NCBI GenBank assembly: GCA_020831635.1
Contig: JAFIGC010000051.1
Location: 1 to 33,125 of the forward strand
Reading direction: 5' to 3'
From: Verrucomicrobiota bacterium
Lineage (GTDB): Bacteria; Verrucomicrobiota; Kiritimatiellia; SS1-B-03-39; UBA6053
DNA length: 33,125 bases
A model generated the notes under the pieces. That model saw nothing but the letters and a program-made list of their open reading frames with translations. It searched no databases and was not told the origin of the DNA. The first letter of the stretch is position 1. Every line of letters begins with the position of its first letter. The position numbers and the translations under genes were made by a program. This document shows positions 17,381-23,470 of the stretch, in pieces.

Positions 17381-18832
17381 ATGCAGCTGACCCTCACAGA
17401 CTTTGACATCCCAGCCAACGGACGCACCTTGGCCACCGACGCCATTCAAACCGCCATCGACCAAATCGCCGCCGCAGGCGGCGGCACCCTCACAATTACC
17501 CAGGGCACCTTTCTCACCGGCATGATCCACCTTCGCGACCACGTCGAATTGCACCTGTGCAGAGGCGCGGTCCTCAAAGCCTCCCCGAATTTGGACGACC
17601 ACCTGCCCCCCGTCGACAGCGCCGGCAACGGCGACCATTGGCACAAAACCCAAAAATCCTTTCACCTCATCGTGGCCCAAGGATGCCGCGACATCGCCAT
17701 TACCGGCCCCGGAAGCCTCGACGGCAACGGCACCGCCTGGTACGACCCCGTCGAACCCGGCGCCGCCTGGCCCCTCGCCCGCGACAAGGACTGGAAACGC
17801 ATGGGCGCCCTCGTGTTAATCAGCGAATGCCAAAACGTGCTTCTTCGCGACGTGCAACTCGGCAATGTCTGCAACTGGACCCTCCACCTCCACGAATCCG
17901 ATCACGTGCGCGTTCGCGACATCCTCATCCTAAACCCCGCCCACGCCCCCAATTCCGACGGCATCGACATCACCGGATGCCGCAACGTTTCCGTCAGCGG
18001 TTGCCACATCGACACCGGGGATGACGCCATTTGCCTGAAAACCCTCCCCACCGGACGCAGTTGTGAAGACATCGCCGTCACCCACTGCGTATTGCGCACC
18101 CACTGCGTCGCCCTCAAGCTCGGCGCCGGGGAAAGCTTCCAGGACATGCGCAACGTCGTCTTCGCCAACTGCACCGTGCGCGGCAGCCATCGGGCCATCG
18201 GCATCTATTCCCTCGAAGGCGCCGTCATCGAAAACGTGGTCGCCGCCAACATCACCTTCGACACTTGTGCCCCCCTCATGTTCACCCGCCCCATCCACAT
18301 CGATTTGCGGCGGAAAAGCGAAGAGTCCAAGCTCGGCGCCATTCGCAACATCTGCATTTCCGGCCTCATGGGCGAAAGCAACGGACGCAGCCTGCTCACC
18401 GCCGAACCCGGCGCCGTCCTCGAAGACATGCTCATCAAAGACATGTTCCTCCGCATCCCCTGCTTCGACGATCCCGCCCCCTGCGGACGGGAACACGGCG
18501 GCGGACAATTTTCCAGCCGAACCCCCGAGGCCCGCGTCGAACGAGCCGCCTTCGTCATCGAAAACGCCCGCAACCTCGTCATGGACAACATCCGCATCCA
18601 ATGGCCCCAAAATACCGAAATTCCTGAAAAATGGACCTTTCCCACCAAATTGGCCAACGGCACCCACCGGCAATTCACTCCCGAGGATTGGACCCTGTCC
18701 CCCCAACCCCCCGTACACGCCATATCCGCGCACAACGTCCACGGCGGCCACATTCAAAGCGAAGGACTCGCGGGATGGCAAGGTGGCGACATTCTCCATC
18801 TCGTGGACTGCAATTGGGCTGAGAAAGGGTAG
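17381..18832 (+). CDS. GH28-family polygalacturonase-like glycoside hydrolase
   Basis: A 483-residue right-handed beta-helix protein. The N-terminus has the usual AIQTAIDQIAAAGGGTLTIT start (21-40) and GSLDGNG (111-117). Catalytic acids are seen in NSDGID (191-196) and DTGDD (211-215), with K220 in ICLK. The next family motif, normally G-H-G-hydrophobic-S, is replaced by CVALKLG (242-248), so the histidine is absent; some rhamnogalacturonan-type members differ there too. No signal peptide is seen, so it probably works on short oligogalacturonides in the cytoplasm, unless the real start lies elsewhere. The ATG at 17381 was preferred to a TTG six bases earlier. It follows the UbiA-like gene by 22 bases, probably without functional relation. 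Confidence 0.85.
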   Translation: MQLTLTDFDIPANGRTLATDAIQTAIDQIAAAGGGTLTITQGTFLTGMIHLRDHVELHLCRGAVLKASPNLDDHLPPVDSAGNGDHWHKTQKSFHLIVAQGCRDIAITGPGSLDGNGTAWYDPVEPGAAWPLARDKDWKRMGALVLISECQNVLLRDVQLGNVCNWTLHLHESDHVRVRDILILNPAHAPNSDGIDITGCRNVSVSGCHIDTGDDAICLKTLPTGRSCEDIAVTHCVLRTHCVALKLGAGESFQDMRNVVFANCTVRGSHRAIGIYSLEGAVIENVVAANITFDTCAPLMFTRPIHIDLRRKSEESKLGAIRNICISGLMGESNGRSLLTAEPGAVLEDMLIKDMFLRIPCFDDPAPCGREHGGGQFSSRTPEARVERAAFVIENARNLVMDNIRIQWPQNTEIPEKWTFPTKLANGTHRQFTPEDWTLSPQPPVHAISAHNVHGGHIQSEGLAGWQGGDILHLVDCNWAEKG

Positions 18833-18960
18833 ACCAAAGGAGGTTCGGAATGCGGAATGCGGAGTGCGGTGGCTTTGCGACGCGAAGCGTCTTTGGAGTG
18901 CGCGTAGCGAGTGCAACGAAGCTACCGCTTTGCAGAGCCATGGCCATATGTTTGGTAAAT

Positions 18961-18992
18961 TTCAGTGGTTCATTTTTCATTGCCCAAGCACC
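18961..18992 (+). repeat. CAGTGG-family dispersed repeat, copy 3 (truncated)
   Basis: TTCAGTGGTTCATTTTTC followed by ATTGCCCAAGCACC; the latter tail also follows the copy at 19685. Confidence 0.65.
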
Positions 18993-18999
18993 ACAAAAA

Positions 19000-19033
19000 A
19001 TCCGTGTGTATCCTGTGCATCCGTGGTTCTTTT
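19000..19033 (+). repeat. ATCCGTG-family dispersed repeat, copy 3
   Basis: ATCCGTGTGTATCC, TGTGC and ATCCGTGGTTC, one unit partly lost. It follows a CAGTGG-type copy, as at 364-470 and 19685-19793. Confidence 0.65.
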
Positions 19034-19038
19034 GTATC

Positions 19039-19303
19039 TCAATCCTCTAAGTCCTGAACCTCATTCCCCCCATTCCCGGTCGGAGCGGACAGGGGACGAT
19101 ACACTAAATCCGAAAGATCCAGGGCCGCGAATTCCGCAACAGTGAGCCGCACCCGACCGCCTACCGCCGTGATCCCGGTATGCATGGAACGGACACTCCG
19201 AAAATACAGAATTCTCCTGCTTGGGATGTCCCTGCTTTCATTGAAAATCATGAGCAGGGTATCCGAGGGCGTGGTATCCAACGGGATCTCACCTTTACGA
19301 ACA
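19039..19303 (-). pseudogene. Truncated copy of the 295-residue membrane protein (C-terminal end)
   Basis: The minus-strand reading FVRKGEIPLDTTPSDTL to the stop matches residues 209-295 of the intact gene at 21039-21926: SDTL(V/L)MI(Y/F)(D/N)ESR, RRMHTG or RSMHTG, RLTV(E/A)EF(E/A)ALDLSD and YRPLSAPTGN are shared. The match stops at 19303, where unrelated palindromic DNA begins, so the N-terminal and membrane parts are lost. The remaining frame is open to its stop. It is most likely a decaying duplicate. Confidence 0.85.
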
Positions 19304-19314
19304 TAATTTCATTG

Positions 19315-19560
19315 TGCCACCGTGCACCGCCCCTCTGCTTGCCGGAGGGGAGCGACGACTTTGCGCCCGATCGCCACTTCTCGTCTCACGCCGCCCCCGT
19401 GCTTGTCGCGGGGGTGTCGCGACGACTGAACGTTGACCTTTTTCCCCGGTCCTTCCTCAGTCGTGGCGACACCCCTCTGGCAAGCGGAGGGGCGGCCCAC
19501 GGTTGTCCCTGAGCGGTTCGGGCCCAAAGTCGTCGCCCCACCGGGACGAGCCCGGCGGCG
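19315..19560. repeat. Nested palindromic element interrupting the broken copy
   Basis: Several related hairpins: CCCCTC/GAGGGG at 19330-19350, CCCCCG/CGGGGG near 19394-19414, CCCCTC/GAGGGG at 19472-19492. Nested long arms join them: GCGACGACTTTG (19352-19363) with its complement at 19525-19536, and GGGGTGTCGCGACGACTG (19411-19428) with its complement at 19458-19475 (one mismatch). It is non-coding and GC-rich, and starts where homology of the broken gene ends, like an inserted miniature element. Confidence 0.65.
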
Positions 19561-19684
19561 GCATTCTTCATCTCGCCAAATCGTCCATAGTATATTGGAA
19601 GTGGAGCCAAGTGCATACGCAAATTCGACAAATTGCGGAACTCATAACCCTCAAGGTCCACCTTCAACACACAACCCAAAACCC
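19561..19684. other. Non-coding spacer
   Basis: Between the palindromic element and the repeats; phrases such as CTCAAGGTCCACCTTCAACAC partly recur near 20366 (GATCCACCTTCAACAT). No gene is seen. Confidence 0.4.
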
Positions 19685-19744
19685 ACAACCCAAGATCAGT
19701 GGAAATCAGTGTGTTCAGTGGTTCATTTTTCATTGCCCAAGCAC
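19685..19744 (+). repeat. CAGTGG-family dispersed repeat, copy 4
   Basis: Full-length copy: AACCCAAGATCAGTGG, AAATCAGTG, TTCAGTGGTTCATTTTTC, then the GCCCAAGCACC tail. Confidence 0.75.
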
Positions 19745-19752
19745 CCCAAAAT

Positions 19753-19793
19753 AAATCCGTGTGCATCCGTGTGCATCCGTGGTTCCTTTTTTT
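19753..19793 (+). repeat. ATCCGTG-family dispersed repeat, copy 4
   Basis: Three ATCCGTG units then GTTCCTTTTTTTC; close match to the copy at 425-470. Confidence 0.75.
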
Positions 19794-19837
19794 CAAGAGG
19801 TCAGAGGGAGAGAGGTCAGGCATTTTGTACCTCTTCC

Positions 19838-19882
19838 ACAACCCAAGATCAGTGGGAATCATTTCATCAGTGGTTAATTTTT
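19838..19882 (+). repeat. CAGTGG-family dispersed repeat, copy 5
   Basis: Lies inside the duplicated block, with GTTAATTTTT replacing GTTCATTTTT; its counterpart is at 22066-22111. Confidence 0.65.
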
Positions 19883-19971
19883 ATTCATGCTGGTAAATCA
19901 TTTGCCCGCGGATGCTATTCAGCAGACCGCGAATGCTTGCCCACTCGATCCGCGACAATCCAATCCCGGCG

Positions 19972-20019
19972 TTTCCGAGCGTCGGAAAGCCTGGCAAAAT
20001 TTTTTCCGACGCTCGGAAA
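19972..20019. repeat. REP-like palindrome, copy 1
   Basis: Perfect 16-bp arms TTTCCGAGCGTCGGAA and TTCCGACGCTCGGAAA with a 16-base spacer (AGCCTGGCAAAATTTT). Each arm is itself partly symmetric (TTCCGA-N4-TCGGAA). Copies at 22201-22248 and 31234-31281. Confidence 0.85.
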
Positions 20020-20042
20020 ACCTCTTGCCACCCCCGTGTTTT

Positions 20043-20177
20043 TTCACGGCCATGGAAACAGCCGGCGTAACCGAGGAACAAACCTTTCAGGTCGTCATCC
20101 TCACAGATGCCGAAGGCCAACCCAGCCTCGAAATCCGTGCACTTCCCGTCAAACTCGCTCCGGTACTCCCCGACTGA
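20043..20177 (+). pseudogene. Truncated copy of the ExbD-like gene (C-terminal 44 residues)
   Basis: FTAMETAGV, then DQTF or EQTF, VVILTDAEGQ, EIRALP and LPD match residues 246-289 of the intact gene at 22335-23204. About 800 bases of the gene body are missing, and the duplicated leader block is joined directly to this 3' end. The junction happens to keep an open frame from 19887, but that frame runs through the palindrome and is probably not a real protein. Confidence 0.85.
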
Positions 20178-20219
20178 GAAGGCCAATAAAGAGTGGATTT
20201 CAAGAATAGTTTTTATAAC

Positions 20220-20296
20220 CGCTTAATGTCGCTTAACGAACGCTTAAATTCAGGTAATTGAATGATTTTTAAGCGTAAATTAAGCGTGTTTTAGCG
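20220..20296. promoter_or_regulatory. Six-site CGCTTAA/TTAAGCG phased palindromic array
   Basis: CGCTTAA begins at 20220, 20230 and 20241; TTAAGCG begins at 20269 and 20280, with TTTAGCG at 20290. Spacing is 10-11 bp within each half, and the halves mirror each other around ATTCAGGTAATTGAAT. Repeats on one face of the helix suggest a cooperative DNA-binding protein or an iteron-like site. Confidence 0.55.
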
Positions 20297-20395
20297 GTTT
20301 CTCAATACCGGCATAGCATCTATCAACATGCCCTAAATCCAATGCACACATAACCCGCTTGATCCACCTTCAACATCCAACCTGCACCCCAAAAC

Positions 20396-20438
20396 CCACA
20401 ACCCAAGATCAGTGGAAATCAGTGGTTTCAGTGGTTGC
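20396..20438 (+). repeat. CAGTGG-family dispersed repeat, copy 6
   Basis: AACCCAAGATCAGTGG, AAATCAGTGG, TTTCAGTGGTTGCAT; the final TTTTT tail is missing. Confidence 0.65.
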
Positions 20439-20485
20439 ATTCCCAAGTCGATAGGACAACGAAATCCCTGCGGGAAATGTCGTTT

Positions 20486-20989
20486 TCAATCGGTGGGATC
20501 TACGCCGGAAAACCTGAAATATTTTGCTTGCCCGTGATCCAACCATTCACCGAACATAAGGTCATATGGTGTGTCTGTATTGAGATACACGAGCCGTTCG
20601 TCACTCCACTTTTGAAAATACAATACCTCACCTACTAAATCGCTTAATTCAAATTCAACCGTGTAAATATCAAGATCCTTTATGAAATATATGGAAAGCT
20701 TCCCTTCAAAGTCTTGAATGCCGAGGCCATCCACCATCGTATGAAAAGGATAAGATGATTCCGGGTTTTCCCCAATGATTTTATTGAAAAAGACCTTTAC
20801 TTCATCAAAAATGATGCAGCGGTGCTCCAACAGAGAAAAATGGAAATCAATATACAAGAGGCCTTCTTCATAAGGAACTTCTTCTTGAGGTAATCTGGTT
20901 TGTGAAAACAAAAATAAAGTGCATGCCAGAAACAAAACAGTGCTGGAGATTATAAGTATAATTTTGCGCGAATGACAGAACTTGACCAT
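20486..20989 (-). CDS. Hypothetical AT-rich membrane-anchored protein
   Basis: A 167-residue protein of unknown family. Residues 9-28 (KIILIISSTVLFLACTLFLF) form one hydrophobic anchor or uncleaved signal; the rest is hydrophilic, with many acidic and aromatic residues (EEVPYEEGLLYIDFHFSLLEH, DLDIYTVEFELSDLVGEVLYFQKW), so it probably faces the periplasm. Base composition is clearly richer in A and T than the flanking genes, which suggests recent acquisition. The ATG at 20989 is the start next to the hydrophobic segment; a longer open frame upstream reads through the neighbour's 3' end and was rejected. It sits between the broken and intact copies of the duplicated module. No function can be assigned. 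Confidence 0.65.
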   Translation of the reverse strand: MVKFCHSRKIILIISSTVLFLACTLFLFSQTRLPQEEVPYEEGLLYIDFHFSLLEHRCIIFDEVKVFFNKIIGENPESSYPFHTMVDGLGIQDFEGKLSIYFIKDLDIYTVEFELSDLVGEVLYFQKWSDERLVYLNTDTPYDLMFGEWLDHGQAKYFRFSGVDPTD

Positions 20990-21038
20990 GAACCCATGAT
21001 AAATGGGAAGCCAAGGTTTCACAAGCCTGAATTCAGAT

Positions 21039-21926
21039 TCACTTATAACTCCGTGCCTCATCCTCTTCATTCCCGGTCGGAGCGGACAGCGGACGATACA
21101 TGAAATCCGAAAGATCCAGGGCCTCGAATTCCTCAACTGTGAGCCGCACGCCACCGCCGCCCAACGATACCCCGGTGTGCATGCGGCGGACTCGTCGCGA
21201 ATACAGGCTTCCCCCGGTTCGGATGGTCCTGCTTTCATCGTAAATCATCACCAGGGTATCAGATGGCGTGCCCTCCAATGGAATCTCTCCTTTGCGAACA
21301 TAAAAACCGCCCGACGTCATTCCGTACACGGAAAAATCCCGGTCATCGATTCTGATGGAGTCCTTTCCGTTTTCAAGGGCTTCGACAAATGCATCAAGAA
21401 AAATACCCCTGGTTTCGCTCATGATCCTGGCGTCGGAAGCGTGGACCCACCCTAGCTGGATACCGTCAAGAATCCACAAGGACCCCAGGGAAAGCGAAAT
21501 GCTTACCGTGCTCACCAAAATGGGGGCTCTGGAAATCCAAGGCATGGAGATATCCCAAAGCCCTTTTCGCCTCGCGGGATACGGCACGAAAAAACCGGCC
21601 CAGCACAAAGGCACAAAAAGCAAAAACTCAAGATTTCCGTCGAAACAACCGAGCCCAAGGTCACCCTCAAACAACCCGATCCGAAATAAAATCCATAAGG
21701 CCACAAGCGTCGCCGGCAAAAACGGAGCCCGAAGCTGAAAGCACCTGGCCAACCACCCCAAAAGAAAACAAGCGGAAACATACCCGAACCACAACGAATG
21801 TAAGTCCAAGGCATCGGAGGGAAGAATAAGGAGTGCGATTGCCGCAAGTGTAGCGAAAACCAACAAAGGCGCGATCACCAAGACATGGAGAAGGTTGAAC
21901 ACCAGAATTTTGAAACACGTTTTCAT
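21039..21926 (-). CDS. Hypothetical polytopic membrane protein with C-terminal soluble domain
   Basis: A 295-residue protein. Five hydrophobic spans are seen (about 8-35, 46-62, 66-84, 97-115, 133-152), then a soluble domain (about 165-290) with SIRIDDRDFSVYG, GGFYVRKGEIPLEG, TLVMIYDESR and RLTVEEFEALDLSD. I recognise no family. Two partial copies exist in the window: the C-terminal part at 19039-19303 and a middle fragment at 23361-23458. The start ATG at 21926 opens on the first membrane span. The gene is divergent from the ExbD-like gene at 22335, and the pair seems to duplicate as a unit, which suggests they work together. Function unknown. Confidence 0.7.
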   Translation of the reverse strand: MKTCFKILVFNLLHVLVIAPLLVFATLAAIALLILPSDALDLHSLWFGYVSACFLLGWLARCFQLRAPFLPATLVALWILFRIGLFEGDLGLGCFDGNLEFLLFVPLCWAGFFVPYPARRKGLWDISMPWISRAPILVSTVSISLSLGSLWILDGIQLGWVHASDARIMSETRGIFLDAFVEALENGKDSIRIDDRDFSVYGMTSGGFYVRKGEIPLEGTPSDTLVMIYDESRTIRTGGSLYSRRVRRMHTGVSLGGGGVRLTVEEFEALDLSDFMYRPLSAPTGNEEDEARSYK

Positions 21927-22065
21927 GGAAAATCGCTCGAAGGATACGATTGAAAAAGTAACCCACCCCCGGGTTTTTGGCAATGATTGTTTTCCAAGAC
22001 GCGATTTCTACAGGAAGAGGTCAGAAGGGGAGAGGGCAGAGGTCAGGCCTTTTGTACCCTTTCCA

Positions 22066-22111
22066 TAACCCAAGATCAGTGTGAATCAGTGTTCATCAGT
22101 GGTTAATTTTT
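22066..22111 (+). repeat. CAGTGG-family dispersed repeat, copy 7
   Basis: AACCCAAGATCAGTGTG, AATCAGTG and CATCAGTGGTTAATTTTT, inside the right duplicated block. Confidence 0.65.
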
Positions 22112-22200
22112 ATTCATGCTGGTAAATCATTTGCCCGCAGATGCTGTTCAGAAAACCGCGGATGCTTGCCCACTCGATCCGCGACAATCCAATCCCGGCG

Positions 22201-22248
22201 TTTCCGAGCGTCGGAAAGCCTGGCAAAATTTCTTCCGACGCTCGGAAA
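22201..22248. repeat. REP-like palindrome, copy 2
   Basis: Perfect 16-bp arms (22201-22216 and 22233-22248), identical to copy 1 except for one base in the spacer. Confidence 0.85.
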
Positions 22249-22334
22249 ACCCTTGCCAACCCCGTGTTTTTGGCACTGATGGATTTCCAACCCACGAAAA
22301 ATATGCTTCTCTGGTCTCCGTCACATCCACCGAC

Positions 22335-23204
22335 ATGAAATCCCGTCTTCGCATTTTTTTCTGTTTCACCCTGATCCTCCTCTCCCTCGGGCTGATGGTT
22401 TGGATGCATCGGATCTTGAGCGAAGCCACCCATTTGGCGACGATGGGGGCCGCCGCCGGCCCCTTGGCGGAAATTGCCCCGAATTTGCATCGCTTTCTAC
22501 TTTGGATTTCACTGGATTTGGAAGCGCCGATGCCCCCGGAGTTGGAACCCATCTCGTTTCTGGATGAGGTTTTCTTTCAAGTCCAACATTTATTTTCCCT
22601 CGGGCTTTCGGGCATGATATTGGGACTCGGCGGGCTGCTGTGGGGCGGTACGGCCCGGACTTGGCCGGGAAAATTCCGACGCGGGATTTCCACCGCCCTG
22701 CTCGTCTTGGGTTTGTGGGGGATGCTTGTCGTTGGGTGGGCCTGGACATCTCATGAGCGCATGGTGCCCCGTCGCGATCGGCGGGAAAAGACCGACCTGC
22801 TTTTTCATCAATACTACTTTGTGAATCACAGACTGAAAGACGTCGCCTTGCCTCTCAGTCCCCATGGACGGCAAATTCCGCCCCGTCCCCATGAAGACGA
22901 GGATGTTCACCTCATCTTAACATCAACGGGCAATATCCGCATCGGTAATACCCCGCTATCCACAAGGGACCTCACCGAAATATTACAACAAGGCCTGACA
23001 AATGCGCCCGATCTTCGGGTATTTCTCTGGATGGATATCCAGGCAAGTCCACAAGACCAAGAACGCCTGTTCACGGCCATGGAGACAGCCGGCGTCAGCG
23101 AGGATCAAACGTTTCGGGTTGTCATTCTCACAGATGCCGAAGGCCAATCCAGCATCGAGATCCGGGCACTTCCTGCCAAATTTGATCCGACACTCCCCGA
23201 CTGA
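22335..23204 (+). CDS. Membrane protein with ExbD/TolR-like C-terminal domain
   Basis: A 289-residue protein. Hydrophobic spans are at about 5-25, 84-104 and 118-138, with a basic cluster RRDRREK at 146-152. The C-terminal part (about 188-267) has the alternating pattern of the ExbD/TolR periplasmic domain: DEDVHLILTSTGNIRIGN, PLSTRDLTEILQQ, DLRVFLWMDIQASPQDQERLFTAMETAGV and FRVVILTD. Classical ExbD has a single membrane span and about 140 residues, so this is an unusual extended form. No ExbB partner is visible. The ATG at 22335 is chosen because it opens on the first span; an earlier in-frame start would code through the palindrome. A 3' remnant of a duplicate is at 20043-20177. The ExbD relation is inferred from pattern. 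Confidence 0.65.
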   Translation: MKSRLRIFFCFTLILLSLGLMVWMHRILSEATHLATMGAAAGPLAEIAPNLHRFLLWISLDLEAPMPPELEPISFLDEVFFQVQHLFSLGLSGMILGLGGLLWGGTARTWPGKFRRGISTALLVLGLWGMLVVGWAWTSHERMVPRRDRREKTDLLFHQYYFVNHRLKDVALPLSPHGRQIPPRPHEDEDVHLILTSTGNIRIGNTPLSTRDLTEILQQGLTNAPDLRVFLWMDIQASPQDQERLFTAMETAGVSEDQTFRVVILTDAEGQSSIEIRALPAKFDPTLPD

Positions 23205-23360
23205 GAAGTTCAACAAAGGGGTGAGCAACCCAACCCAATCAGATGCCACCCCTCCGCTAAAAAGGGCATTAAAACTGTGTCGAGCAGGACAAAAAGACTG
23301 TTGATTTATTCAAAATGCATGGGGGAACCGCTTATCTTCGCTTATCTTACGGTAATAAAT

Positions 23361-23458
23361 GCGCACATAAAAACCGCCCGATATACTTCTCGAACCGGAA
23401 AAATCACGGTCATCGACTCTCATGTATTCCTTTTCGTTTTCGACGGCATCAAAAATTG
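23361..23458 (-). pseudogene. Internal fragment of a third copy of the 295-residue membrane protein
   Basis: Minus-strand reading SIFDAVENEKEYMRVDDRDF then SGSRSISGGFYVR parallels FLDAFVEALENGKDSIRIDDRDF and YGMTSGGFYVR at residues 177-211 of the intact protein. The match ends on both sides; downstream codons (IYYRKISEDKR) are unrelated. It lies just past the GTPase gene end, bordering the repeat zone. Confidence 0.7.
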
Positions 23459-23470
23459 AAAAATCGTACC

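Larger units (their letters stand above)
18833..19038. other. Repeat-filled intergenic region after GH28
   Basis: Holds a GGAATGCGGAATGCGGAG stretch and small hairpins (GACGC-GAA-GCGTC near 18880) between 18840 and 18945, then truncated copies of the two dispersed repeat families. No gene and no clear terminator are seen. Confidence 0.5.
19795..20040 (+). repeat. Duplicated non-coding block, left copy
   Basis: From AAGAGGTCAG through the hairpin at 19972-20019 this block closely matches 22018-22270. The core 19871-20034 (starting TGGTTAATTTTTATTCATGC) is near identical. In the right copy it is the leader of the ExbD-like gene; here it leads directly into the broken 3' end of the same gene. 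Confidence 0.85.
20178..20485. other. Non-coding region with phased heptamer array
   Basis: AT-rich stretch holding the CGCTTAA array (20220-20296), the sequence CAACATCC and one CAGTGG-type repeat. The end of the AT-rich gene on the minus strand borders it. No gene is seen. Confidence 0.5.
22018..22270 (+). repeat. Duplicated non-coding block, right copy
   Basis: Counterpart of 19795-20040, directly in front of the intact ExbD-like gene. Differences between copies are mostly single-base changes that are not biased to third codon positions of the open frame running through the block. Confidence 0.85.
21927..22334. other. Divergent intergenic region with repeats
   Basis: A 408-base region between divergent genes; any promoters for both must lie here. 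It contains a CAGTGG-type repeat, the duplicated block and a REP-like palindrome. The phrase TTTTTGGCAATGATTG near 21974 resembles TTTTTGGCACTGATGG near 22266. No further gene is seen. Confidence 0.55.

Noticed and set aside
16489-18832. Functional link between the UbiA-like enzyme and the GH28 hydrolase
   Set aside because: They are 22 bases apart, but no shared pathway can be argued from sequence.
19887-20177. A 96-codon frame joining the duplicated block to the ExbD-like remnant as a new small protein
   Set aside because: The frame is probably open by chance after a deletion; the first part is the palindromic block, which looks non-coding in both copies.
20486-21238. A 250-codon version of the AT-rich gene
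   Set aside because: The first 83 codons are antisense to the 3' end of the 295-residue membrane protein gene region and have a different composition; the hydrophobic anchor begins at the ATG at 20989.
22116-22334. N-terminal extension of the ExbD-like protein starting at 22116
   Set aside because: It would code through the REP-like palindrome; differences from the left copy change amino acids freely, so there is no sign of protein selection.
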